This document shows, in pieces, positions 52,080 to 64,000 of a DNA stretch of 64,000 bases. Location of the stretch: positions 59,833,522 to 59,897,521 of the forward strand of contig CM060966.1 of NCBI GenBank assembly GCA_030765045.1, in the 5' to 3' direction. The notes under the pieces were generated by a model. That model was not told where the DNA came from. It did not search any database and saw nothing but the letters and a program-made list of their open reading frames with translations. Made by a program: the position numbers and the translations under genes. Source of the stretch: Tenodera sinensis (Eukaryota > Arthropoda > Insecta > Mantodea > Mantidae). Positions within the stretch are counted from its first letter, which is position 1. Each line of letters starts with the position of its first letter.

Positions 52080-55000
52080 GCGTTAAACCTCATGTATGGA
52101 AATAATTCACAGTGATTCCTGAACTCGATAACCAACAAACTAGCCAGTAAGTGTATGCATGTCGTTAAACCTCACGTATGGAAATAATTCATTGTGATTC
52201 CTGAACTTGATAACCAAAAAACAAGGCAGTAAATGTATGCATGGCGGTAAATCTCATGTATGGAAATAATCCATAGTGATTTCTGAACGCGATATCCAAC
52301 AAACAAGCCAGTAAGTGTATGCATGGCGTTAAATCTCATGTATGGAAATAATTCATAGTGATTCCTGAACCGTGTAACCAAAAAACTAGCAAATAAGCTT
52401 ATGCATGGCGTTAAATCTCACGTACGGAAATAATTCATTGTAATTCTTGAACTCGATAGCCAAAAAACAAGCCAGTAAGTGTATGCATGGCATTAAATCT
52501 TATATACGGAAATAATTCATATTGATTCGGGATCTTGATAACCAACAAACAAGTCAGTAAGCGTATGCATGGCGTTAAGTCTCATGCACGTCAATAATTC
52601 ATATTGATTCGTGAACTTGATAACCAACAAACAAGCCAGGAAGTGTATGAATGGCGTTCAGTCTCATGTACGGAAATAATTCATAGTGATTCCTGAACTC
52701 GATAACATACAAACAAGCCAGTAAGTGTATGCATGGCGTTGAGTCTCATGTACGGAAATAATTCATAGTGATTCCTGAACTCGATAACCAACAAACAAGC
52801 CAGTAAGAGATTGCATGTCGTTAAATCTCATTTACGGAAATAACTCATAATAATTCCTGAACTTGATAACCAAAAAACAAGGCAGTAAATGTATGCATGG
52901 CGGTAAATCTCATGTATGGAAATAATCCATAGTGATTTCTGAACGCGATATCCAACAAACAAGCCAGTAAGTGTATGCATGGCGTTAAATCTCATGTATG
53001 GAAATAATTCATAGTGATTCCTGAACCGTGTAACCAAAAAACTAGCAAATAAGCTTATGCATGGCGTTAAATCTCACGTACGGAAATAATTCATAGTGAT
53101 TCTTGAACTCGATAACCAAAAAACAAGCCAGTAAGTGTATGCATGGCGTTAAGTCTCATGTACGGAAATCATTCATAGAGATTCCTCAACTCGATAGCCA
53201 CAAACCAGCAAGTAAGTGTATGCATGGCGTTAACTGTCATGTATGTATATAATTCATAGTGATTCTTGAACTTGATAACCAACAAAGAAGCCAGTAAGTG
53301 TATGCATGGCGCTAAGTCGCATGTACTGAAATAATTCATATTGTTTCGTGAACTTGATAACCAACCGCAAGTAAGTGTATGCATGGCATTAAATCTCATG
53401 TACGGAAATAATTCATAGTGATTCCTGAACTTGATAACCAACAAACAAGCCAGTAAGTGTATGCATCGCGTTAAATATCATGTACGGAAATAATTCATAG
53501 TGATTCCTGAAATCGATAACCAACAAACTCGCAAGTAAGTGTATACATGATGTTAAGTCTCATGTACGGAAATAATTCATAGTGATTCCTGAACTCGGTA
53601 ACCAACAAACAAGCCACTAAGTGTATGCATGGCGTTAAATCTCACATATGGAAATAATTCATAGTGATTCTTGAACTTGATAACCAACAAACAAGCCAGT
53701 AAGTGTATGCATGGCACTAAATCTCATGTACGGAAATAATTCAAATTGATTCGTGAACTTGATAACCAACAAACAAGCCAGTAAGTGTATGCATGGCGTT
53801 AAATCTCATGTATGGAAATAATTCACAGTGATTCCTGAACTCGATAACCAACAAACTAGCCAGTAAGTGTATGCATGTCGTTAAACCTCACGTATGGAAA
53901 TAATTCATTGTGATTCCTGAACTTGATAACCAACAAATAAGCCAGCAAGTGTATGCATGGCGTTAAATCTCACATATGGAAATAATACATAGTAATTCTT
54001 CAACTTGATAACAAACAAACAAGCCAGCAAGTGTATGCATGGCATTATATCTCATGTACGGAAATAATTCATATTGATTCGTGAACTTGATAACCAACAA
54101 ACAAGCCAGTAAGTGTATGCATGGCGTTAAATCTCATGTACGGAGATAATTCATTGTAATTCTTGAACTCGATAGCCAAAAAACAAGCCAGTAAGTGTAT
54201 GCATGGCATTAAATCTTATATACGGAAATAATTCATATTGATTCGGGATCTTGATAACCAACAAACAAGCCAGTAAGCGTATGCATGGCGTTAAGTCTCA
54301 TGCACGTCAATAATTCATATTGATTCGTGAACTTGATAACCAACAAACAAGCCAGGAAGTGTATGAATGGCGTTCAGTCTCATGTACGGAAATAATTCAT
54401 AGTGATTCCTGAACTCGATAACATACAAACAAGCCAGTAAGTGTATGCATGGCGTTGAGTCTCATGTACGGAAATAATTCATAGTGATTCCTGAACTCGA
54501 TAACCAACAAACAAGCCAGTAAGAGATTGCATGTCGTTAAATCTCATTTACGGAAATAACTCATAATAATTCCTGAACTTGATAACCAAAAAACAAGGCA
54601 GTAAATGTATGCATGGCGGTAAATCTCATGTATGGAAATAATCCATAGTGATTTCTGAACGCGATATCCAACAAACAAGCCAGTAAGTGTATGCATGGCG
54701 TTAAATCTCATGTATGGAAATAATTCATAGTGATTCCTGAACCGTGTAACCAAAAAACTAGCAAATAAGCTTATGCATGGCGTTAAATCTCACGTACGGA
54801 AATAATTCATAGTGATTCTTGAACTCGATAACCAAAAAACAAGCCAGTAAGTGTATGCATGGCGTTAAGTCTCATGTACGGAAATCATTCATAGAGATTC
54901 CTCAACTCGATAGCCACAAACCAGCAAGTAAGTGTATGCATGGCGTTAACTGTCATGTATGTATATAATTCATAGTGATTCTTGAACTTGATAACCAACA

Positions 55001-58000
55001 AAGAAGCCAGTAAGTGTATGCATGGCGCTAAGTCGCATGTACTGAAATAATTCATATTGTTTCGTGAACTTGATAACCAACCGCAAGTAAGTGTATGCAT
55101 GGCATTAAATCTCATGTACGGAAATAATTCATAGTGATTCCTGAACTTGATAACCAACAAACAAGCCAGTAAGTGTATGCATCGCGTTAAATATCATGTA
55201 CGGAAATAATTCATAGTGATTCCTGAAATCGATAACCAACAAACTCGCAAGTAAGTGTATACATGATGTTAAGTCTCATGTACGGAAATAATTCATAGTG
55301 ATTCCTGAACTCGGTAACCAACAAACAAGCCACTAAGTGTATGCATGGCGTTAAATCTCACATATGGAAATAATTCATAGTGATTCTTGAACTTGATAAC
55401 CAACAAACAAGCCAGTAAGTGTATGCATGGCACTAAATCTCATGTACGGAAATAATTCAAATTGATTCGTGAACTTGATAACCAACAAACAAGCCAGTAA
55501 GTGTATGCATGGCGTTAAATCTCATGTACGGAGATAATTCATATTGATTCGTGAACTTGATATCCAAAAAACAAGCCAGTAAGTGTATGCATGGCACTAA
55601 ATCTCATGTACGGAAATAATTCATATTGATTCGTGAACTTGATAACCAACAAACAAGCCAGTAAGTGTATGCATGGGGTTAAGTCTCATGTACGGAAATA
55701 ATTCACAGTAATTCCTGAACTCGATAAACAACAAACAAGCCAGTAAGTGTATGCATGGCGTTAAGTTTCATGCACGCAAATAACTCATAGTGATTCGTGA
55801 ACTCGCTAATCATACAAACAAGCCAGTAAGTGTATGCATGGCGTTGAGTCTCATGTACGGAAATAATTCATAGTGATTCCTGAACTCGATAACCAACAAA
55901 CAAGCCAGTAAGTGATTCCATTGTTGTTAAATCTCATTTACAGAGATAACTCATAATAATTCCTGAACACGATAACCAACAAACAAGGCAGCAAATGTAT
56001 GCATGGCGGTAAATCTCATGTATGGAAATAATCCATAGTGATTCATGAACTCGATAACCAACAAACAAGCCAGTAAGTGTATGCATGGCGTTAAATCTCA
56101 TGTATGAAAATAACTCACAGTGATTCCTGAACCCTGTAACCAAAAATACTAGCAAATAAGTATATGCATGGCGTTAAATCTCACGTACGGAAATAATTCA
56201 TAGTGATTCTTGAACTCGATAACCAACAAACAAGCCAGTAAGTGTGTGCATGGATTTAAGTGTCATGTATGGAAATAATTCATAGTGATTCTTGAACTTC
56301 ATAACCAACAAACAAGCCATTAAGTGTATGCATGGCGTTAAGTCGCATGTACTGAAATAATTCATATTGATTCGTGAACTTGATAACCAACAAACAAGCC
56401 AGTAAGTGTATGCATGGCATTAAATCTCATGTACGGAAATAATTCATAGTGATTCCTGAACCCTGTAACCAAAAAACTAGCAAATAAGTTTATGCATGGC
56501 TATAAAGCTCACGTACGGAAATAATTCATAGTGATTCTTGAACTCGATAACCAAAAAACAAGCCAGTAAGTGTATGCATGGCGTTAAGTCTCATGTACGG
56601 AAATAATTCATAGTGATTCCTCAACTCGATAGCCACAAACCAGCAAGTAAGTGTATGCATGGCGTTAACTGTCATGTATGTATATAATTCATAGTGATTC
56701 TTGAACTTGATAACCAACAAACAAGCCAGTAAGTGTATACATGGCGTTAAGTCGCATGTACTGAAATAATTCATATTATTTCGTGAAATTGATAACCAAC
56801 AAACAAGCAAGTAAGTGTATGCATGGCATTAAATCTCATGTACGGAAATAATTCATAGTGATTCTTGAACTTGATAACCAACAAACAAGCCTGTAAGTGT
56901 ATACATGGCGTTAAGTCGCATGTACTGAAATAATTCATATTATTTCGTGAACTTGATAACCAACAAACAAGCCAGTAAGTGTATGCATGGCGTTAAATAT
57001 CAGGTACGGAAATAATTCATAGTGATTCCTGAAATCGATAACAAACAAACTCGCAAGTAAGTGTATACATGATGTTAAGTCTCATGTACGGAAATAATTC
57101 ATAGTGATTCCTGAACTCGGTAAGCAACAAACAAGCCACTGAGTGTATGCATGGCGTTAAATCTCACATATGGAAATAATTCATAGTGATTCTTGAACTT
57201 GATAACCAACAAACAAGCCAGTAAGTGTATGCATGGCATTAAATCTCATGTACGGAAATAATTCAAATTGATTCGTGAACTTGATAACCAACAAACAAGC
57301 CAGTAAATGTATGCATGGCGTTAATTCTCATGTACGGAGATAATTAAATAGTAATTCCTGAACTTGATAGCCAACAAACACGCCAGTAAGTGTATGCATG
57401 GCATTAAATCTCATGTACGGAAATAATTCATATTGATTCGTGAACTTAATAACCAACAAACAAGCCAGTAAGCGTGTGCATGGCGTTAAGTCTCATGTAC
57501 GGAAATAATTCAAATTGATTCGTGAACTTGATAACCAACAAACAAGCCAGTAAGTGTATGCATGGCGTTAAATCTCATGTACGGAGATAATTCATAGTAA
57601 TTCCTGAACTTGATAGCCAACAAACACGCCAGTAAGTGTATGCATGGCATTAAATCTCATGTACGGAGATAATTCATATTGATTCGTGAACTTGATAACC
57701 AACAAACAAGCCAGTAAGTGTATGCATGGCGTTAAATCTCATGTACGGAGATAATTCATAGTAATTCCTGAACTTGATAGCCAACAAACACGCCAGTAAG
57801 TGTATGCATGGCATTAAGTCTCATGTACGGAAATAATTCATATTGATTCGTGAACTTGATAACCAACAAACAAGCCAGTAAGTGTATGCATGGGGTTAAG
57901 TCTCATGTACGGAAATAATTCACAGTAATTCCTGAACTCGATAAACAACAAACAAGCCAGTAAGTGTATGCATGGCGTTAAATCTCATGTACGGTGATAA

Positions 58001-60200
58001 TTCATAGTAATTCTTGAACTTGATAGCCAACAAACACGCCAGTAAGTGTATGCATTGCATTAATTCTCATGTACGGAAATAATTCATATTGATTCGTGAA
58101 CTTGATAACCAAAAAACAAGCCAGTAAGCGAATGCATGGCGTTAAGTCTCATGTACGGAAATAATTCATATTGATTCGTGAACTTGATAACCAACAAACA
58201 AGCCAGTAAGTGTATGCATGGCATTAAATCTCATGTACGGAAATAATTCATAGAGATTCCTGAACCCTGTTACCAAAAAACTAGAAAATAAGCTTATGCA
58301 TGGCGTTAAATCTCACGTACGGAAATAATTCATAGTGATTCTTGAACTCGATAACCACAAAACAAGCCAGTAATTGTATGCATGGCGTTAAGTCTCATGT
58401 ACGGAAATAACTCATAGTGCTTCCTCAAATCGATAGCCACAAACCAGCAAGTAAGTGTATGCATGGCGTTAACTGTCATGTATGTATATAATTCATAGTG
58501 ATTCTTGAACTTGATAACCAACAAACAAGCCAGTAAGTGTATGCATAGCGCTAAGTCGCATGTACTGAAATAATTCATATTATTTCGTGAACTTGATATC
58601 CAACAAACAAGCAAGTAGGTGTATGCATGGCATTAAATCTCATGTACGGAAATAATTCATAGTGATTCCTGAACTTGATAACCAACAAACAAGCCAGTAA
58701 GTGTATGCATGGCGTTAAATATCATGTACGGAAATAATTCATAGTGATTCCTGAAATCGATAACAAACAAACTCGCAAGTAAGTGTATACATGATGTTAA
58801 GTCTCATGTACGGAAATAATTCATAGTGATTCCTGAACTCGGTAACCAAAAAACAAGCCACTTAGTGTATGCATGGCGTTAAATCTCACATATGGAAATA
58901 ATTCATAGTGATTCTTGAACTTGATGGGGCCCTAATGACCAAGTTGTCGACGGGCCCTTAAACCCGACACACTCACTCACTTGAACTTGATAACCAACAA
59001 ACAAGCCAGTAAGTGTATGTATGGCATTAAATCTCATGTACGGCAATAATTCAAATTGAGTCGTGAACTTGATAACCAACAAACAAGCCAGTAAGTGTAT
59101 GAATGGCGTTAAATCTCATGTACGGAGATAATTCATAGTAATTCTTGAACTTGATAGCCAACAAACACGCCAGTAAGTGTATGCATGGCATTAAATCTCA
59201 TGTACGGAAATAATTCATATTAATTCGTGAACTTGATAACCAACAAACAAGCCAGTAAGTGTATGCATGGGGTTAAGTCTCATGTACGGAAGTAATTCAT
59301 AGTAATTCCTGAACTCGATAATCAACAAACAAGCCAGTAAGTGTATGCAAGGCGTTAAGTTTCATGCACGCAAATAACTCATAGTGATTCGTGAACTCGC
59401 TAATCATACAAACAAGCCAGTAAGTGTATGCCTGGCGTTGAGTCTCATGTACGGAAATAATTCATAGTGATTCCTGAACTCGATAACCAACAAAGAAGCC
59501 AGTAAGTGATTGCATTGTTGTTAAATCTCATTTACAGAGATAACTCATAATAATTCCTGACCTCGATAACCAACAAACAAGGCAGTAAATGTATGCATGG
59601 CGGTAAATCTCATGTATGGAAATAATCCATAGTTATTCCTGAACTCGATAACCAACAAACAAGCCAGTAAGTGTATGCATGGCGTTAAATCTCATGTGTG
59701 AAAATAATTCACAGTGATTCCTGAACACTGTAACCAAAAAAACTAGCAAATAAGTTTATGCATGGCGTTAAATCTCACGTACGGAAATAATTCATAGTGA
59801 TTCTTGAACTCGATAACCAACAAACAAGCCAGTAAGTGTGTGCATGGAGTTATGTGTCATTTATGGAAATAATTCATAGTGATTCTTGAACTTGATAACC
59901 AACAAACAAGCCACTAAGTGTATGCATGGCGTTAAGTCGCATGTACTGAAATAATTCATATTGATTCGTGAACCTGATAACCAACAAACAAGCCAGTAAG
60001 TGTATGCATGGCATTAAATCTCATGTACGGAAGTAATTCATAGTGATTCCTGAACTTGATAACCAACAAACAAGCCGGTAAGTGTATGCATGGCGTTATA
60101 TATCATGTACGGAAATAATGCATAGTGATTCGTGAAATCGATAACAAACAAACTCACCAGTAAGTGTATACATGATGTTAAGTCTCATGTACGGAAATAA
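52080..60200 (+). repeat. 21- to 22-mer higher-order repeat, ~1.7-1.8 kb, about four to five copies
   Basis: The marker AAACTCGCAAGTAAG (the last copy with AAACTCACCAG) has its TCGCAAG or TCACCAG at 53529, 55245, 57051, 58773 and 60154, giving offsets of 1716, 1806, 1722 and 1381 bp. About 52437-53800 matches 54153-55516 closely at 1716 bp, including rare CATTGTAATTC, AATCTTATATACGG and ATGTATGTATATAATTC monomers. Related monomers with ATACATGATGTTAAG also occur near 8226, 10340 and 13458, tens of kilobases away. Confidence 0.85.
58926..58979 (+). mobile_element. 54-bp retroelement 3'-end fragment inserted in the satellite
   Basis: A GC-rich 54-bp stretch unlike the satellite interrupts a monomer. 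It contains two GGGCCC blocks (58927-58932 and 58952-58957) that could form a hairpin, then TTAAACCCG and a short ACACACTCACTCA tail. It is flanked by the 12-bp duplication CTTGAACTTGAT (58914-58925 and 58980-58991), of which equivalent monomers (for example near 53660, 55385 and 57195) have one copy. A 5'-truncated LINE or a SINE tail inserted by target-primed reverse transcription fits. From memory, arthropod LINE/SINE tails with GGGGCC, ATGACC and GGCCCCTT-AAAC blocks look similar; I cannot name a family. Orientation is inferred from the microsatellite-like tail. Confidence 0.8.
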
Positions 60201-60419
60201 TTCATAGTGATTCCTTAACTCTTTAACCAACAAACAAGCCACTAAGTGTATGCATGTAGTTAAATCTATTGTACGAAAATAATTGATAGTAATTCTTGAA
60301 CTCGACAGCCAACAAACAAGCCAGTAAGTGAATGCATGGCGTTAAATCTCGTGTACCGAAATAATTCATAGTGATTCCTGAACTCGATAACCAACAAACT
60401 AGCGAGTAAGTGTATGCAT

Positions 60420-63400
60420 GGCGTTAAATCTCATGTACGGAAATAATTCGTAGTGATTCCTGAACACTTTAACCTACAAAGTGGCCATTAAGTGTATGCA
60501 TGGCGTTAAACCTCATGTATGGAAATAATTCATAGTGATTCCTGAACTCGATAACCAACAAACAAGCCAATAAGTGTATGCATGGTGTTAAATCTAATGT
60601 ACGGAAATAATTCATAGTGATTCCTGAACTCGATAACCAACATACAAGCAAGTAAGTGTATGCATGGCTTTAATCCTCATGTATGGAAATAATTCATAGT
60701 GATTCCTGAACTCGATAAACAACAAACAAGCCAATAGGTGTATGCATGGCTTTAAACATCATGTATGGAAATAATTCATAGTGACTCCTGAACTCGATAA
60801 CCAACAAACAAGCCAGTAAGTGTATGCATGGCTTTAAACCCCATGTATGGAAATAATTCATAGTGATTCCTGAACTCGATAACCAACAAACAAGCCAATA
60901 AGTGTATGCAGGGTGTTAAATCTCATGTACGGAAATAATTCATAGTGATTCCTGAACTCGATAACCAACAAACAAGCCAGTAAGTGTATGCATGGCGTTA
61001 AGTCTCATGTAGGGAAATAATTCATAGTGATTTCTCAACACGATAACCAACAAACTAGACAGTAAGTGTATACATGGATATAAGTGTCATGTATGCAAAT
61101 AGGTCATAGTGATTCTTGAACTTGATAACCTACAAACTAGCCAGTAAGTGTATGCATGTCGTTAAGTCTCATGTATGGAAACAATTCATAGTGATTCCTG
61201 AACTCGATAACCAACAAACTAGCCAGTAAGTGTATGCATGGCGTTAAACCTCATGTATGGAAATAATTCATAGTGATACCTGAAGTCGATAACCAACAAA
61301 CTAGGCAGTTGCATGGTATGCATGGCGTTAAATCTCATGTACGGAAATAAATCATAGTGATTCCTGAACTCGATAACCAACAAACAAGCTAGTAATTGTA
61401 TGCATGACGTTAAATCTCATGTACGGAAATAATTCATAGTAATTCTTGAACTCGATAGCCAACAAACAAGCCAGTAAGTGTATCCATGGCATTAAATCTC
61501 ATGTACGGAAATAATTCATATTGATTCTTGAACTCGATAACCAACAAACAAGCCAGTATGTGTATAAATGGCGTTAAGTCTCATGTACGGAAGTAATTCA
61601 TAGTGATTCATGAACTCGATAACCAACAAACAAGCCAGTAAGTGTATGCATTGCGTTAAGTTTCATGCACGGAAATAATTCATAGTGATTCCTGAACTCG
61701 ATAACCAACAAACTAGCCAGTAAGTGTATGCATGGCGTTAAATCTCATGTACGGAAATAATTCACAGAGATTCTTGAACCCGATAACCAACAAACAAGCC
61801 AGTAAGTTTATGCAAGTCTTTAAATCTCATGTACGGAAATAATTCATAGTGATTCCTGAACTCGATAGCCAACAAACAAGCCAAGTAAGTATATGCAAGG
61901 CATTAAATCTCATGTACGGAAATAATTCATTGTGATTCCTGAGCTCGATAACGAACAAACAAGCCAGTAGGTGTATGCATGGCGTTAAGTATCATGCACG
62001 GAAATAATTCATGGTGATTCCTGAACCCTATAACCAACAAACAAGCCAGTACGTGTATGCATGCCGTTAAGACTCAAGTACGGAAATAGTTCATAGTAAT
62101 TCCTGAACTCGATAACCAACAAAAAAGCTTGTGAGTGTATGCATTGCGTTAAGTTTCATGCACGGAAATAATTCATAGTGATTCCTGAGCTCGATAACCA
62201 ACAAACTAGCCAGTAAGTGTATGCATGGCGTTAAATCTCGTGTACGGAAATAATTCACAGAGATTCTTGAACCTGATAACCAACAAACAAGCCAGTAGGT
62301 GTATGCATGGCGTTAAGTATCATGCACGGAAATAATTCATGGTGATTCCTGAACCCTATAACCAACAAACAAGCCAGTAAGTGTATGCATGCCGTTAAGA
62401 CTCAAGTACGGAAATAGTTCATAGTAATTCCTGAACTGGATAACCAACAAAAAAGCTTGTGAGTGTATGCATTGCGTTAAGTTTCATGCACGGAAATAAT
62501 TCATAGTGATTCCTGAACTCGATAACCAACAAACTAGCCAGTAAGTGTATGCATGGCGTTAAATCTCCTGTACGGAAATAATTCACAGAGATTCTTGAAC
62601 CTGATAACCAACAAACAAGCCAGTAAGTTTATGCAAGGCGTTAAGTCTCAAGTACGGAAATAATTCATTGTGATTCCTGAGCTCGATAACTAACAAACAA
62701 GCCAGTAGGTGTATGCATGGCGTTAAGTATCATGCACGGAAATAATTCATGGTGATTCCTGAACCCTATAACCAACAAACAAGCCAGTAAGTGTATGCAT
62801 GCCGTTAAGACTCAAGTACGGAAATAGTTCATAGTAATTCCTGAACTCGATAACCAACATAAAAGCTTGTGAGTGTATGTATGACGTTAAATCTCATGAA
62901 CGGAAGTAATTCATAGTGACTCTTGAACTCGATAACCAACAAAGTAGCCAGTAATTGTATGCATGGCGTTAAGTTTCATGTATGGAAATAATTCATAGTG
63001 ACTCTAGAGCTCATTAACAAACAAAGTGCCCAGTAAGTGTATGCATGGCGTTAAATCTCATGTACGGAAATAATTCGTAGTGATTCCTGAACACTTTAAC
63101 CTACAAAGTGGCCATTAAGTGTATGCATGGCGTTAAACCTCATGTATGGAAATAATTCATAGTGATTCCTGAACTCGATAACCAACAAACAAGCCAATAA
63201 GTGTATGCATGGTGTTAAATCTAATGTACGGAAATAATTCATAGTGATTCCTGAACTCGATAACCAACATACAAGCAAGTAAGTGTATGCATGGCTTTAA
63301 TCCTCATGTATGGAAATAATTCATAGTGATTCCTGAACTCGATAAACAACAAACAAGCCAATAGGTGTATGCATGGCTTTAAACATCATGTATGGAAATA

Positions 63401-64000
63401 ATTCATAGTGACTCCTGAACTCGATAACCAACAAACAAGCCAGTAAGTGTATGCATGGCTTTAAACCCCATGTATGGAAATAATTCATAGTGATTCCTGA
63501 ACTCGATAACCAACAAACAAGCCAATAAGTGTATGCAGGGTGTTAAATCTCATGTACGGAAATAATTCATAGTGATTCCTGAACTCGATAACCAACAAAC
63601 AAGCCAGTAAGTGTATGCATGGCGTTAAGTCTCATGTAGGGAAATAATTCATAGTGATTTCTCAACACGATAACCAACAAACTAGACAGTAAGTGTATAC
63701 ATGGATATAAGTGTCATGTATGCAAATAGGTCATAGTGATTCTTGAACTTGATAACCTACAAACTAGCCAGTAAGTGTATGCATGTCGTTAAGTCTCATG
63801 TATGGAAACAATTCATAGTGATTCCTGAACTCGATAACCAACAAACTAGCCAGTAAGTGTATGCATGGCGTTAAACCTCATGTATGGAAATAATTCATAG
63901 TGATACCTGAAGTCGATAACCAACAAACTAGGCAGTTGCATGGTATGCATGGCGTTAAATCTCATGTACGGAAATAAATCATAGTGATTCCTGAACTCGA
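60420..64000 (+). repeat. ~2627-bp higher-order duplication running to the window edge
   Basis: The block from about 60420 recurs from about 63047. Matching oddities 2627 bp apart include AACACTTTAACCTACAAAGTG, the CAGGGTGTTAAATC monomer, ATACATGGATATAAGTG, and the irregular GCAGTTGCATGGTATG (61305 and 63932). The offset is 32 monomers plus 3 bp. I saw no mismatch in the stretches compared, and the copy is cut by the window end. Confidence 0.87.
61980..62880 (+). repeat. Local 4-mer and 5-mer tandem repeats
   Basis: A monomer set with AATTCATGGTGATTC, GAACCCTATAACC, AAGACTCAAGTACGG and AAAAAGCTTGTGAGTG variants occurs three times, with ATGGTGATTC at 62011, 62339 and 62749. The offsets are 328 bp (4 monomers) and 410 bp (5 monomers), so one extra monomer is present in the last interval. 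It lies between the two 2627-bp copies. Confidence 0.82.

Larger units (their letters stand above)
5532..64000 (+). repeat. Giant satellite array, 82-bp monomer, about 710 copies
   Basis: A head-to-tail array fills the rest of the window and continues beyond it. Starting at the NsiI-type palindrome, a typical monomer reads ATGCATGGCGTTAAATCTC, ATGTACGGAAATAATTCATA, GTGATTCCTGAACTCGATAA, CCAACAAACAAGCCAGTAAG, TGT. Spacing between successive GGCGTT motifs is 82 bp (for example 17395 to 17477), and consensus GC is 31/82. All monomers I read lie in the same orientation. Recurrent variants include TTGATTCGTGAACTTG, GTGATTCTTGAACTTG and AACCTCATGTATGG types. Two monomers make 164 bp, near a nucleosomal repeat. 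I see no CENP-B-box-like motif. A centromeric or heterochromatic location is plausible but not shown by sequence alone. No genes or RNAs are supported inside it. Confidence 0.97.

Noticed and set aside
8417..63278. Dozens of 60-94-codon minus-strand reading frames across the array with repeated FRNHYELFPYM, LFVGYRVQESL and SIHEIYRHAYI phrases
   Set aside because: 82 is one more than a multiple of three, so reading along the array cycles the same monomer through all three frames; these phrases are the three translations of one satellite unit. They have no start context, family or constraint and end at the recurrent stop in CTATGA.
5532..64000. CRISPR array
   Set aside because: There are no unique spacers between conserved repeats; the whole 82 bp repeats head to tail, and the context is eukaryotic retroelements.
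5532..64000. CENP-B box in the monomer
   Set aside because: No match to the TTCG....A..CGGG core in the consensus or the variants I read.

Overview
The window is eukaryotic, and an insect or other arthropod is the best guess. There are no operons or Shine-Dalgarno sites. Three kinds of retroelement are present. A tRNA-initiator-Met copy has a T-arm close to the insect form as I remember it. More than 90% of the window is one tandem satellite. No host protein-coding gene is visible.

Layout. (1) 1-3111 is the 3' part of an L1/Tx1-like non-LTR retrotransposon on the + strand. It has one uninterrupted ORF2 frame (endonuclease end, reverse transcriptase, CCHC zinc knuckle), an AATAAA at the stop codon and an A-rich tail. 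A further 73 bp and a second A-run (3185-3200) look like a 3' transduction. (2) 3199-5531 is a defective LTR retrotransposon on the - strand. It has a 518-bp 5' LTR (5531 to 5014), a primer-binding site for initiator tRNA-Met, and a nearly complete antisense copy of that tRNA fused directly to the last ~39 codons of a Gypsy-type integrase. A ~1.5-kb non-coding region with a 49-bp tandem repeat follows, then a polypurine tract and the first 87 bp of the 3' LTR. The 3' LTR is cut off where the LINE ends, so the LINE appears to be nested inside it. (3) 5532-64000 is an unbroken head-to-tail array of an 82-bp, ~38% GC satellite, about 710 monomers in a single orientation, continuing past the right edge.

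The satellite is organised in nested higher-order repeats. Offsets measured between shared marker variants are 246, 328, 410, 820, 1226, 1396, 1476, 1716, 1722, 1805, 1961, 2627, 3118, 3265, 3439 and ~5.7 kb, nearly all close to whole multiples of 82. Recurrent 71-bp monomers (an 11-bp deletion) act as markers. The cleanest events are a ~1961-bp tandem duplication (44.18-48.10 kb) and a ~3265-bp one (20.38-26.91 kb). The only foreign DNA I find in the array is a 54-bp retroelement 3'-end fragment at 58926-58979 with a 12-bp target-site duplication.

The many short minus-strand reading frames across the array are satellite translated through its frames and are not annotated as genes. The most unusual item is the tRNA/integrase chimera at 4822-5014, which reads like a fossil of aberrant reverse transcription that copied almost the whole primer tRNA and then switched template.
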